From: Rhynchosporium graminicola
Lineage: Eukaryota > Ascomycota > Leotiomycetes > Helotiales > Ploettnerulaceae
Direction: 5' to 3'
DNA length: 64,000 bases
NCBI GenBank assembly: GCA_900074885.1
Contig: FJUW01000060.1
Span: 124,001 to 188,000, forward strand
This document shows, piece after piece, positions 1 to 11,015 of the stretch. Both the position numbers and the translations under genes were made by a program. Numbering within the stretch: position 1 is the first letter of the stretch; each line of letters starts with the position of its first letter. A model generated the notes under the pieces. It did not search any database, was not told the DNA's origin, and saw only the letters and a program-made list of their open reading frames with translations.

Positions 1-1
1 C

Positions 2-346
2 AACAAACTACTCGGGGCCGAAGGCATCACCTTTGGCTGTGCAGCTTCACTCGGCATCGGCGCATTGTTCGCATCCATATTCCTAGTTTGGTTTGGCCTA
101 GTCATCTATCATTCTGCAGCTGCGCTGTTTGTACGCTCAGATGACCTTGAAGAATTGGAAGATGGCAGGGAGCGGAGGCGCAAGGAGAATAGTGGGGACA
201 AGATGGGGTGGACAAGGAGTTGTACAGCAGGAAGTGTGCTGGGGACTATCTTTGGGTTGATTTTCGCAATTTGGGGAGCTTTGTTTGTGTGGAATATGTT
301 TGATGCGGTGGGCACCTTGAGGGATTTGGCTGGGTTGGGAGCTTAG
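2..346 (+). CDS. 3' end of an unidentified two-segment membrane protein (5' partial)
   Basis: The frame is open from base 2 to the TAG at 344-346, so this is the last part of a gene that begins left of the window. The roughly 114 visible residues hold two hydrophobic stretches: one covering about residues 8-40 (start ITFGCAASLG) and one near the C-terminus (GSVLGTIFGLIFAIWGALFV). Between them lies a charged acidic/basic loop (DDLEELEDGRERRRKE). That arrangement suggests an integral membrane protein with a charged loop between two helices. No family is recognised and no function is proposed. An intron upstream cannot be excluded. Confidence 0.6.
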   Translation, partial: NKLLGAEGITFGCAASLGIGALFASIFLVWFGLVIYHSAAALFVRSDDLEELEDGRERRRKENSGDKMGWTRSCTAGSVLGTIFGLIFAIWGALFVWNMFDAVGTLRDLAGLGA

Positions 347-593
347 GAGAGCTTGCTGCTGGTTTGTGACCTTGGGAGAGGATATACATTATGTATCGAC
401 AGATTGTGGTTTTCAATCGCAGCTTCCATAGACCACCTGACGAGATGTGCTTGTGTTCGGACAGTCCGAAGCCCAACTGTCACATGCCTCCTACCGATAT
501 GCTAGAGAAGCAGGCAATTATCAACAATATCGAAAAGGAAAAAGGGCGGCACAGTGTGCCAAGAGAGAAAAAGAATCCACAAAACCAGAATAA

Positions 594-1977
594 TCAAGCC
601 TTCTCGGTCTTCCTCGCTTTATAGACATCACCTGTCCTCTCAATCTCTTCCTCCTCACTCTTACCTCTGCCCTCAGCTTCTAGCCTTCGAACCAGAGGCA
701 ACACTTTCTTGCCAAAATTCTCAATATCCTCTTCGTAATGCAAGAAAGCTAAAAGCATAATGTCGATACCCAAACTCTTCAATAGCAGAATGCGATCCGC
801 AACCTGCTCCTTCGTACCGATCAACTTAGTCTTGAATCCGTCATTATACTGAACTAGGTCCTCAAACTTGCTGTCTGCCCACATGCCCTTCTTGTCATTT
901 GTGGAAGAACCAGCTTGCTTAATCGCGTCACCGAAAGCTTCCACGGCCTCTTTATCGGCTTTACCTTGGATTTCGGCAAGAAGCTGGATGGCTTCCTCTT
1001 CGGTGTCCTTGACGATTACAAAGCCATTCACACCAAACCGGACTTCACCCTCTCGACCCGCTTTCGCAGATCTCTCTCTGACATCTGCGATTTGCTCTTG
1101 GAATCCTTCAAGTGTGTTGCCATTCATGAAGTAGTAGTCGCACGCATGTGCGCCATTCTCACGGGCATCGGTGGAATTTCCACCCTGGAAGATCAAGGGA
1201 TGAGGTCGGCCAGGATAGGAGACCGGTTTAGGCGAGAGTGAATAATCGTGGAATTGATAGAAATCACCTTTGTACGTGAACTTATCATTTGTCCAGATCC
1301 CGCGAATACATTCCATAAACTCTCTGCTACGTCTGTAGCGCTCCGCGTGCTCGAGCCACCATTGCCCAATGCTCGTGAACTCGGCTTTAAACCAGCCCGA
1401 GACGACATTGATAGAGATGCGCCCATTGGTGTATTGGTCAATACTGGCAATTTGCTTGGCTGCTAATGCGGGATTCCAAGGGCCCGGCAGGAGGGCCGCG
1501 ATCACATTCAGCTTTTTCGTGGCTTGGGCGAGTGCTTGCGAGAGAGAGACAGGTTCATGTTGGCTTTCCTGAGTTCCTGTTAGTGCCCGAGTTTATATGT
1601 TGCGAATTCGAGTACACTCACAGCCCCATACCCAGCCATGAAGCGAATCATAGTCAAAGCGAATTCGAAGCCAACATTCTCGGCTGTCTGCGCATATCTG
1701 ATATTGGATACGTGGTCCCAGCTACTCATTGTCAGCTGTTGGCCTAGTTGCGAATTGACTGTACATACCCAGTTCTTTGCGGGATCTTGGAAACAACAAG
1801 TCCTCCTGAGACATTCGGAACCCAGTATGCAAACTTTACACGAGCAGGGTCATCATTGATGTCTGAAGCTGCGGTGTATTGCGATACATTCCGGGTTGAG
1901 TTTCCATGGCCATTCTCGGCGGCAGTATAATTGCCATTGGCAGGACCATCAGAAGTTCTTTGTCTTTTAGCCGGCAT
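594..1977 (-). CDS. SfnG-like FMN-dependent sulfone monooxygenase (luciferase-like family)
   Basis: Three exons by splice signals and family match: 1977-1769, 1721-1622 and 1568-594, giving 427 residues. The product resembles bacterial SfnG, which with FMNH2 and O2 turns dimethyl sulfone into methanesulfinate and formaldehyde during sulfur starvation; it belongs to the bacterial-luciferase-like alkanesulfonate monooxygenase group. Visible signatures are FAYWVPNVSGGLVVSKI at about residues 49-65, AALLPGPWNPALAAKQIASI, INVVSGWFK, LEHAERYRRS, FQGGNSTDAREN and the C-terminal FLHYEEDIENFG. The first 46 residues are a polar extension (MPAKRQRTSDG...) beyond the bacterial-type start. The introns are 47 and 53 nt. 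The gene is divergent from a transporter and close to an SfnB-like gene, which supports a sulfur role. The exact substrate is inferred; a related alkanesulfonate is possible. Confidence 0.88.
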
Positions 1978-2901
1978 ATTGACGATGAGCTACCCTACGA
2001 ATGAACGGTACAAATAGTCCAAAGAGCTTGGGTTTTCAAAATTTGGAAGTTGACTTCTAAAGACTGGGAGCTCCACAGGATAACAGCTTCAAGCTACCAA
2101 GCCTTCTTAACCACCCCACTGTTCTTTCAGATGGGAGTTGCGATAATGGTCTATACTGGTCTCGATCTAGACAAAGGACTTTAACTCAGATAGCCACGCC
2201 TAAGTATTAGAAGCGTGGATGAGGTGCTTTCCATGATTTCGGATATGGTGCAATCCACCCCCACGATGAGCAATGTTGAGCCATTCCCGATCAAGCGCAT
2301 CGTATGTTGATCACTCCGATGAACATTCATATTTCGAACAAACCCTAACCTTATTGATTGGGAAATTTCCAGTGAATTACATTTCAGGAACTCAAAATTC
2401 GGTCCCATGAAGACGGAGGAAGGAAGAGATCTTCAGAGAATGGGGAAGTGTTTCGGTTGTTGTTTTAATCGTTGAAGAAGCGAGGCAAGACGAGATACCC
2501 CTGGATTTAGCGCCGGTATTGACTTTTGGTGCTGGTGTTAGTTTCTAATTAAGTTATTCTTGTCCCATGGACAACGAATCACAGTAAATTTCTATCATGT
2601 GTCATAGTTTCAGATTCACCCACCAGCTGTCTACATTCTGGGCAAAGCATGTAGAGTTACATGTTACAAGACCGCCTCTGTTCACAAAACGTAAGAAGCT
2701 AGGAATATGTCGCCTTACCTTGCAATGATGTAGACCCGACCTTTTGGCAAGGTTGGAGTACGGTGGAGTCGATTTGTACCCCATGGGCCCATACTGACCC
2801 TAAAATGTCATAAGTTTCATAGAATGTTCCCTTCAACATTGATCTGATTGTACTCACGCCACACGCGGCTTCTCCTACAGTTCAACTACATCGACGAAAA
2901 T
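1978..2901. promoter_or_regulatory. Divergent promoter between the SfnG-like and AceTr-like genes
   Basis: This 924-bp gap separates two start codons facing away from each other, so it must hold both promoters. No open frame in it looks coding. At 2245-2254 the sequence ATGGTGCAAT matches 9 of 10 positions of ATGRYRYCAT, the site known for the Neurospora sulfur regulator CYS3 (MetR in Aspergillus). One near-match in 924 bp can arise by chance, so regulation by sulfur is an inference. Confidence 0.4.
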
Positions 2902-3841
2902 ATGGCGTCTGAAGGCAGTGTTCCGAGACATATCGTCAGACAAAGTACCTTGGAAGAAGCGAGTCGCGCGTATCCAACCTCGATTCTTGATTCGACGGGA
3001 AATGGAATTCTTACTCCGAACGGGAAGCCATATCCATTCTTTGTCCCATGTACCGTAAAAAGTACATTGGGAAGTCCGGTATGTACTTTTCTGGTATGAG
3101 CTCAAGTCCTTCAACTGACAACTCTGCAGACTGCTCTTGCAATTGGCGCTTTCTCCACAACTCTCACCACCCTCTCTTTCGCTCTGATGGAATGGAGAGG
3201 ACTTTCAACCACAAACGTCTTTATTGGAAACTTCTTCTTCGTGGCTGGTGTTGGCATGGTAATATCAGCACAGTGGGAGCTCATCCTAGGTAATTCATTT
3301 GGCTATACAGCTCTGAGTGCATTCGGTCAGTCTTCTTATCCAGATTTGTCATCAAAAATCTTGACGCGAACTAGGATTTTTCTATGGTGGCTTCGGTGCG
3401 ATTCTTACCCCATTTTTTGGAGTGACAGCGGCATACGGCAATGACACCGCAGAATACAACAATGCACTGGGCTTCTTCGTCCTAATGTGGACGGTTTTGA
3501 ACACATTCTTCCTCATCGGATCTCTACCAATCAATCTCGTCTACATCGGAATATTCTTCTTCGTTGAGCTAGCATTTGGACTTGTCTCCGCATCATACTT
3601 TGCTAGGGCGGATGGACTTACGGATACTGCGACAGCGTTGGCGAAAGCTGCTGGTGCTTTCGCTTTCATGGCCGGGTTGTTGGGATACTATACTGTTGCG
3701 CATTTGATGTGTCAGACTGCTTGTCAGTTCAGCTTTCCAATGGGTGATACGAGTCGCTTCTTTGTGGGCAAGAATGATCCGGCCAAAGGTGTCCAGGAGA
3801 TCGAGAATGCCAAGGGCTTGGGCACGAAGGGTGATGAATGA
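2902..3841 (+). CDS. GPR1/FUN34/YaaH (AceTr) family membrane transporter
   Basis: Three exons: 2902-3078, 3130-3325 and 3375-3841, giving 279 residues. After a polar N-terminal 58 residues come about six hydrophobic segments, as in the acetate/ammonium transporter family of yeast Ato1-3 and Aspergillus AcpA. Supporting pieces are QWELILGNSFGYTALSAFG running over the second intron into FFYGGFGAIL, then YNNALGFFVLMWTVLNTFFL and the aromatic last helix GLLGYYTVAHL. The first intron falls just before the first helix. The gene is in a divergent pair with the SfnG-like monooxygenase and upstream of the SfnB-like gene, so it may move a small organic acid or sulfur compound for that pathway; the substrate cannot be read from the sequence. 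Confidence 0.85.
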
Positions 3842-4565
3842 TTCCTGGTGTTTCAGCAAGAGCCCAAAGTAGAATACAGAATAATGTCGGAGGTGCAGCG
3901 ATCAAGTGCTCTAGTCCGTCAAGCCAATTCAGCAGAACAGAGTCAGCGCATGTGAGGGATATTACGACCTTTGGTTCAAAACAATACCCCCAGTAAACGA
4001 CAGGCAACAACACTTAACCGCTGTATCTATGTACTTCCGTACGTTTTTTCAAACTAGTGTTGTGTAGGCTTTTTGATCGGACCAGTCAAAAATAGAAGAA
4101 GATTCTCATCAAAACAGACTCCCAATCATGGCATGGAATACAGTTTGAGTTCAACGCCACATGTATTGATGAGAGAACGAAATTTACGCTGAAAAAGGCG
4201 TGCTACGGACGTGAACTCTAGATTGCGGGGTACGATCGCGGGGTTGAATTGTATGGTCTGATACAGCGGTATCAATGTTCAACATGTGACTCGTGGCTAA
4301 AGTAGAAATCTGATAGAACAAGCGCAAATTTTCATCGTACAGTCGCAACTCCAAACGTAAGGAGCTCCAATTATAGATTTCGGAATGCATATATCTCTCT
4401 GTCTATTTTACCGAGGCTTCGCTGCCAGCATAATCTAGATTCCCCCCCACCTCAGCTCTATAGCCGATGTTCATTGGCCGTCTGAGAAAGTCTAAATCAA
4501 CATCATCCCGTAGAATACCTAGGCTCGACTTATCATTTATCAGAATCGGACAAGATTACCACCTG

Positions 4566-4677
4566 CTCGGTTTCTCCAGAAGTCTGATCCTATGCACAGT
4601 AGATTTGCAGGGAGTTTTTGGTGTGTTTGCCCTTGTAAATCCACAGTGGACACGTTCAGACTTCTGGAGAAACCGAG
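4566..4677. repeat. 112-bp foldback (MITE-like inverted repeat)
   Basis: Bases 4566-4587 and 4656-4677 are perfect 22-bp inverted repeats (left arm begins CTCGGTTTCTCC). The inner sequences also pair imperfectly (about 4596-4612 with 4631-4650), so nearly the whole 112 bp can fold into one hairpin with a small loop. No clear flanking target duplication is visible. It could be a miniature transposon remnant or a structured regulatory element. Confidence 0.7.
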
Positions 4678-4836
4678 TATCGACTCCCTCAACCCAGAAA
4701 GTTAATTAGATACCTCCTTTAGAAATATGTTAGCACATGCAGACATGTGTACAAGCGCAGGCAATACAAGCTCGTTGATTGACGAGGCTGTTTCCAAAGC
4801 ATCGAGCTCCCCCAACTGCCGCATCACGACATCCAG

Positions 4837-4857
4837 CAATATTGTAACGCAATATTG
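4837..4857. promoter_or_regulatory. Doubled palindrome CAATATTG-N5-CAATATTG
   Basis: The 8-bp palindrome CAATATTG occurs twice with a 5-bp spacer, about 230 bp before the start of the SfnB-like gene. Two identical palindromes at such spacing resemble a dimeric binding site, but no known factor is recognised and the function is a guess. Confidence 0.3.
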
Positions 4858-5087
4858 ATCGGCTTAAGAGGCAGCTTGGAGCTCTCTCAGCCGTCGTATG
4901 TATGGCGAAGATCGGGCGGCATTTTGCGACATCCCAATAGGTGTGACTGCTCAAGAGGGATGTGTAAATATATTCTCACGTTTGTGCTGTAGACTTTGTT
5001 CAACTCTGTTATTTATCATTTCTCTCTTTCCTTGTCAGTTGTCCGTCTAAACGTTAAGATTCCAGTTGCGAATTCTCGGCTCTCACT

Positions 5088-6579
5088 ATGGCACCATCAA
5101 TTGCAGAGACTCAAGTGGTCACCGAACCAGCCAGCAAGAAAGCCAAGCCGAATCCCACCACAGACCCTCTCATTTATGAGATCCACCACCAGAAATTCAT
5201 CAGTGATGGTCTACCCTCTACGGCTGAAGAATGGATCGAGCGGGCCCGCCAGGTTAGCGATATTTTAGCTCAAGATGCCCCATCGAGAGACATCGAGAAT
5301 AAGTCGCCAGTGGCGGAAGTTGCGCTCCTAAAAAGTGCTGGATTATTGAAAGTACTGGGGCCAAAGAAGTATGGTGGTGGGGGGCAAGATTGGGCAGTTG
5401 GATATAAACTCATTCGAGAGGTCGCAAAGGGAGATGGAAGCTTGGGTATGTTGTTAGGGTATCACTTATTGTGGTCGACGACCGCTGCGGTTGTCGGCAC
5501 AAACGAGCAGAAGGAGAGAATTCAGAAGTTGATCATTGAGAACAATTACTTCGTTGGAGGTTTGAATTTCTTTCTAATAGTGGAGGCTGTACTGAAAGAA
5601 TTTAGGTGCCGTTAATCCTCGAGACAATGACTTGTCTATCACCCAAGAAGGAGACCATTTGGTCTTTAATGGATTCAAAAACTTCAACACTGGAGGAGTC
5701 ATCTCTGACCTGACCGTTCTTGAGGGAGTATATGAAGGGACCGAAAATCACATATTTGCATTTGTTCCAACAGCTCAACCAGGAATGGAGTTCGCTGTGA
5801 GTCACCCAGTAATATATTACTTTGAAGATACTTACAAAGTCCTTAGCACAATTGGAACAATATTGGTCTTCGGCTCACTGAGTCAGGAAGCGTCAGAATC
5901 AACAAAATTCAAGTTCCGTGGAATGATGCTTTAGGTTGGGATACCAAGACCAAAGCCCCTAACCCAGCGTACCTCTCCATTCCATTCGCCACTCTCTTGC
6001 TCCCGACAATTCAACTCGTGTTCTCCAACTTCTACCTCGGGATCGCACAAGGCTCTCTAGCTTTTGCCAAGAAATATACAACAACCAGTACACGCGCTTG
6101 GCCGTACGGCGGGGATAACAAGAATTCTCCTGCAGAAGAATTCTACATCCTCGAACGCTACGGAAATTTCTTCGCGCATCTCCGCGCCGCTGAAGCGCTT
6201 GCCGACCGAGCTGGTCAGGAGATCGCTGCTGTTTATGCCAAGCATGGCGAAGAGCGTGGCGTAAGTGAGCGCGAGAGAGGCGAGGCTGCTGAGTGGGTTG
6301 CTAGTACGAAAATCGTTACAACAGACACCGCGCTGAGAGTCACTGCGGGTGTGTTTGAGGTTACTGGAAGCAGGGCGACTGGAAAGAAAGTTGGCTTGGA
6401 CCGATTTTGGAGAGATGTTAGAACGCATACTCTACATGATCCGGTGGCGTATAAGAATAGGGAGGTCGGCGAGTTTGTACTGTTGGATAAAGTGAGTTCA
6501 TCCTTGGCCAGTCATACGAAATATTGGAGGATTATCTGCTAACATATGACAGGTTCCAGAGCCAACATGGTATACTTGA
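5088..6579 (+). CDS. SfnB-like acyl-CoA dehydrogenase-family flavoprotein (sulfur acquisition)
   Basis: Four exons: 5088-5559, 5606-5796, 5847-6491 and a 9-codon last exon 6553-6579, giving 444 residues. The order is that of acyl-CoA dehydrogenase-like oxygenases: an N-terminal helical part (VSDILAQDAPSRDIENKSP, LKVLGPKKYGGGGQDW, AKGDGSLGMLLGYHLLWS), a middle beta part (FNGFKNFNTGGVISD, then LTESGSVRINKIQVPWNDALGW across the third junction), and a C-terminal helical part (FSNFYLGIAQGSLAFAKKYT, TLHDPVAYKNREVGEF). The last exon encodes VPEPTWYT, the typical end of SfnB/DszC-like proteins. SfnB is co-regulated with SfnG in bacterial sulfone use, so the neighbourhood suggests one pathway. It lacks a peroxisomal SKL-type end. 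The exact reaction is not established here. Confidence 0.86.
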
Positions 6580-8432
6580 TTCGGCCGATTCTGATATCGT
6601 TTCTCTTTATTTGCTTTTGTACTTCATTGCCAGTCAAATAAAGAACTCACTATTGTCGTCTATTGATAACGTTCCCAGTGCTTTGTTTACAACATGTATG
6701 CGTCAAGAAAAAAAAAGCGCGATTTTACATGGCTCAAGAACTGTAATTGCCACGTACCAGGTGTCAATTTGCGCTTCCTATGACCACCGAAGTTGCTTTC
6801 GTTACCGACATATCCTGAGTACAAGGAACCCCACCAAAATGAGCAGATGCTGAGATAAACTTAAGTTTTTTTATTGAAAGATACTATCACACTTCGACAT
6901 AGCTTGCTATCGTACCATATGGACGGCTTTATGCTTTGGACGCGAACCACGTCTCTTATTGACTACCGATACTTCGGATCCGCAGATAAAAAATCTGAAC
7001 CCCTTGAAACGTTCAAGATTAGCTCTTGTCAGTAGGTCTTTCATATCGTAGATTTTAGCCGGACGAGTGTCAAAATATTGTAATTTGAAGACATAGACAT
7101 CTCCTGCTACCTGGTATAGGTATCTTCTTCGCATTCAAACCTTCGGGAATCAGCCCAGATCTCCAGCTACTTAGTTTCAGGCTCAAAAGGAGTAAATTCT
7201 TTTTTACAGAAATCGGACGAGCCCGGACTAGGTGGTATAATTTGCGCCTCTTGATTTTCATGATTTTGAGGCTTGATAGTCCTTCTCAACTAACCACGTC
7301 GACGAAAGTCTAAACTAGTTCGAACATTTCTACGCATTTGAGTCTTCTAGTCCTCCCAAAATTACGAGATTTGCGAATATATCGTGAAAAATTACACCTA
7401 TAAGCACGAAATCAATTATCTTAGAGCCTTGTGTAGGGAGGCTTATTACACAAATGACGGTGGATGTAATAAGGTTAGAGAAGATACGTTACTCTCCAAA
7501 AATATCATGTGCGATAATTATAAGCAGAGAAAGCAGGTTCTACCGGATAAAGAGACACTGAAAGTGCAGGCTAGGAAATTCGTCTCCTTGAGAAGAATGG
7601 GTATAAGAAAGTTGGTAGACATGCGGTAGTAAGAGGGCAAAGGGCCTGTTCAAGAATTTGTAGTTCGTCGCATTGTAATGTGTACTGCAGCAATAGATAT
7701 CAATGAATACCGTAACTCTACCGCTACCCATAGACAAATACCGTCCACGTACCCAAGTCTCAAAATCAGCAATATACTTTGGCAGGTTTTTAGAAAACTA
7801 AACCCGAGAAAGGAAAACTAGAATTGCGATAAGTAATAACTAAACATTGGGCTAGGATGTAGTATCTCTCGTTTCATAAAGATAGCTAGCTTCGAAAATC
7901 TATTGCTGCTCCCTGATTTATCTTCTGGGAATCATATCATGGATAAATCCTGAACTCAAGATCAAGCCTATCAGAAGTATAGCATCATCACCTTTCACTA
8001 TTTCTGTTCACTATAGATATCTCTTTAGCTTTTAAATATCTTGAATCCACTCTAATCCATCTAGAGTGATTTACGTTTCATATCCTAGTAGAATCTGGCC
8101 CCGCAGTTAGAGATAACTCAGCAAAAATAGGAACATTATATCGTCACTTGAATAGAACTAGCTGCTATTTCTTTCACTGGAAAATTCTTAACTCAACGCC
8201 TATAATTATCTTAAAGCTATGTCATCAGGATCTATATATGGAACTGGGAGTTAGTCGCCGATAACCGGCTTAGGTTTTCATATTATTTCGCTTAATCGAC
8301 GCTATCTCTCCCCTTAACGCTACCCCTGTAAAGTAAACAGATCCAATAGACTCCGCGATTTCATCGATACGGCAGACATCGAAGTGGGTGCGCAAATCTT
8401 AAGCTATACCTAAGTGCACTCTCGCTCTTTCT
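6580..8432. other. Gene-poor stretch, no recognisable gene
   Basis: Only short open frames of under 85 codons occur, without recognisable motifs or splice structure. From about 7750 to 8400 the sequence becomes AT-rich and resembles an old, mutated repeat, but no element ends are visible. Confidence 0.4.
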
Positions 8433-8960
8433 GTGCTCTCGCAAAGATTTCTGACAACCTGTTTCTGCGCAACATCACTTCAACCTACACAAATTTCCTG
8501 CTATCGCACGATAACGGGTTCACCCACAGCGCGATGGCAGGCTGTGGTTTTAACCCTCCTCCAGAGCGAGCCTCGCCACATGCTGGAGATCGACACCGCG
8601 CGCGTGCGTCCAAGAGCTAAAGGACAGTGCTGGGTCACGAGTGAGTATTTATTTCTTGCTTCTTCCAATCAAGCTTACTATAAAAAGATGGAGCTTATTG
8701 GTATGGCATCGTCTGTGAGGGTTTCAGAGGACCTTTGTAACTCTGAAAACTCCAAGTCCGCTATTACCGCTCTGAAACCTTCCTTGAGCGAGGCTGTTGA
8801 TGGGAGACCCAACACTTATAGTGCTGGAGTCACTGATCCACTTCAACCGAGTCAACGTGATCAACTAAGAGGATCGCGTGAAAAAACAGCCATTCTAGCT
8901 CATGCTATTGGGCTTGATGGCTCGGAAAGCCGTTCAAATGCCTTAGCCTCACAATACTGA
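8433..8960 (+). CDS. Unrecognised open frame, possibly an exon of a hypothetical gene
   Basis: A 175-codon open frame whose second half (MELIGMASSVRVSEDLCNS onward) has a soluble-protein composition rich in Ser, Glu and Asp. No domain or family is recognised. The first in-frame ATG giving a plausible start is within the frame near 8688. It precedes the broken hypothetical gene at 9081-10264 on the same strand and could be an upstream exon of it, but no clear splice pair joins them. It may equally be chance. Confidence 0.2.
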   Translation: MLSQRFLTTCFCATSLQPTQISCYRTITGSPTARWQAVVLTLLQSEPRHMLEIDTARVRPRAKGQCWVTSEYLFLASSNQAYYKKMELIGMASSVRVSEDLCNSENSKSAITALKPSLSEAVDGRPNTYSAGVTDPLQPSQRDQLRGSREKTAILAHAIGLDGSESRSNALASQY

Positions 8961-9080
8961 CCTCTGTAGCGCGGTGAATCTACTACTGGACAGTCATCTT
9001 ACTCTCCCGGAGAATCAAAATATGTGGTTGAGGTGCATGAGCTATTCTTTAGTCGAAGCTCTTCACTGATTATGTGATAG

Positions 9081-10264
9081 CATAGTACCATTGTGACCAC
9101 AGCTTCGAGCTTATCCTCTGACCTGCAAGCCATTTCATCTCCGACCCGTCTCTGTAATAGCAACGTCAATGAATATCACGCTATGCAGGCTGGACAATCC
9201 GACTTTGACGATCCTTCGAAACCTTTCACTAAGAAGCCTACCGAGACACCCAAACTGCTCCAGGTTCTCTGCTCGAATATCATGAGATAGACCAGCTTGC
9301 AGCAGATTTCAGCCCTGTTTCTGGACAATGTTTCATTCCATGGTGTCAATAAGCTATTCCCAGAAAAAATTATGCGGGCAGGAGACGAACGGTATTGTAC
9401 CTACTTATCTTTCAGCAACCTCATTGGGGCCAGGATTGCGGTTGCGAAAAAGAATGGAAGTACTGTCAATAGGTCTCCATTGACATTGCAAGATGATTTT
9501 AAACCACAAGTTCAACAAAAGAGGCCTTTTGAGACATACGATGGGAAATGTGACGAGGCAGATCGCGAAATCAAGAGAGTCATGATAAGGCGATCTGACG
9601 GCGGATTGTTTGAGCTTCGGGGTAAAAAAGATCGACTAGAACTTATGGAGTCTATGTATGTCAAATCTGGTTCACGAAGTACGAATATACTGACCAGACT
9701 AGGTTTATTTATACATGGGAAGGAACAAATTAGACACACTTTACAGGCTTTCGAGACTAAGTTGACTGCTACTATTGATAAATTTCCTCACCTGGACCGT
9801 CTTGAGATCATCGGAATGATGTATGAAGGTACTTTTGCCTGGGGAGAGAGGCATCTAGAAAATATCGAATATCATAGGCAATACATTACCACTCTCGAGG
9901 TAGGTTTTTGATCACTCGTGGTATTTGGCAACGAGACTAATGGGAAATCCAGCTTATCAGACCAGCCATGGACGAGAAAAATCTGTTATTTCCAGCTCCG
10001 GAAGATGATAAAACGCTGCCCTGTCATCGAACACTGCTACTCAGCGCGATAAGCAAATTAAAAGAGCGATACTCGGAACTCCAGCTGTTCGACGCTCTAT
10101 TCAATCAATACCTGCATTGTCCCAAAAGCGAGCAGCATAGAGTTCCACTTGCGCTGAGGGGCATCCGGAATAAGACAGAGCACGAAGACGAGGGAATTTT
10201 TGCCTGGATGATCGACTGGCATGAAATTCTGGATTTTGCTCACGTTGAAGTCGATAGGCTTTAA
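9081..10264 (+). pseudogene. Hypothetical gene of unknown family, apparently broken by one nonsense codon
   Basis: One frame is open from 9081 to 9899 except for a TAG at 9288-9290. It then joins, through a 53-nt intron with good signals (GTAGGT at 9900, acceptor AG at 9951-9952), to a second exon 9953-10264, keeping phase. The product is soluble, charged, and without membrane segments; stretches such as DRLELMESMYVKSGSRS, LGLFIHGKEQIRHTLQAFE and IRNKTEHEDEGIFAWMIDWH look like real protein. No family is recognised. If the TAG is genuine the first part is dead; alternatively translation starts at an internal ATG (about 9372) and the gene is shorter but intact. Confidence 0.4.
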
Positions 10265-11015
10265 GTGGGCCTGGAAAGTTGCAAAAGCCAAATCCAGAGC
10301 TCGACTTGCGAACGTAAAGCAGAAGCAGAACCGCAACACCAGCAAGCGTTGACCTAAGACGATGGATAGGTGTAATTGCGATACAAATATGATTTGGGTG
10401 GTGTGCCAGAAGTGTCTGTGATAATATCAGCAGCCAATACATTGTGGGCAGCGAATGGGTAGCGAAAGGACGGCATTAGCCTGTCTGGAAATGAAGGCAG
10501 ATATGCTGTAGGCAAGTGAATCTCACTGAATTGTAGAAAGCCAGCAAAGTATGATGTTGTTCTGATCGTCGGAGACAAAGATCTGCCTGTAGTGCTTGTC
10601 TAAGTGGCATATGGACACTTGTGGCAACAATATGCATATATCTTGCAGCTCGACCTCAATTGATAGCACATACTTGAATATTTACCTTCCAATAGTCTCT
10701 CTATCCTGTACGAGCCTATACCTGAAGTTAATGATACCGCTTGTGGAGCAAATATAAAGTAAATTAAATACGGAAAGCCTAACTTCACTTCCACAAGACA
10801 TATGAAGCTCATATTGTATGTGATTTCGATCCTATTACTTCTTTATTACCTCTCTTCTGGATACTCTTCATTCTTTATCTTGGTTGTTTTAGTCATAATA
10901 TAGATTGTTCATTTGTACTAGCTTGAGCTCGATCTTGGTAACTAGCACGTGAGAGAACCGGAACAAATTTGAAAGAGCAGGTAAGCATCAAACAATCCCG
11001 AGGCGATTATCAGGA
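10265..11015. other. No recognisable gene
   Basis: Short frames only. The right end leads into the cytochrome P450 pseudogene, and its missing N-terminal half is not recognisable here. Confidence 0.4.

Larger units (their letters stand above)
3842..5087. other. Intergenic region upstream of the SfnB-like gene
   Basis: No convincing gene lies in these 1246 bp. The region contains a foldback element at 4566-4677 and a doubled palindrome at 4837-4857, listed separately. It should include the terminator of the AceTr-like gene and the promoter of the SfnB-like gene; a pyrimidine-rich tract (about 5015-5037) lies shortly before the start codon, as is common in fungal promoters. Confidence 0.5.

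Noticed and set aside
9264..9302. A 39-nt 'intron' that would remove the TAG in the unknown gene
   Set aside because: Too short for a fungal intron and without a branch-site motif; the stop is reported as it stands.
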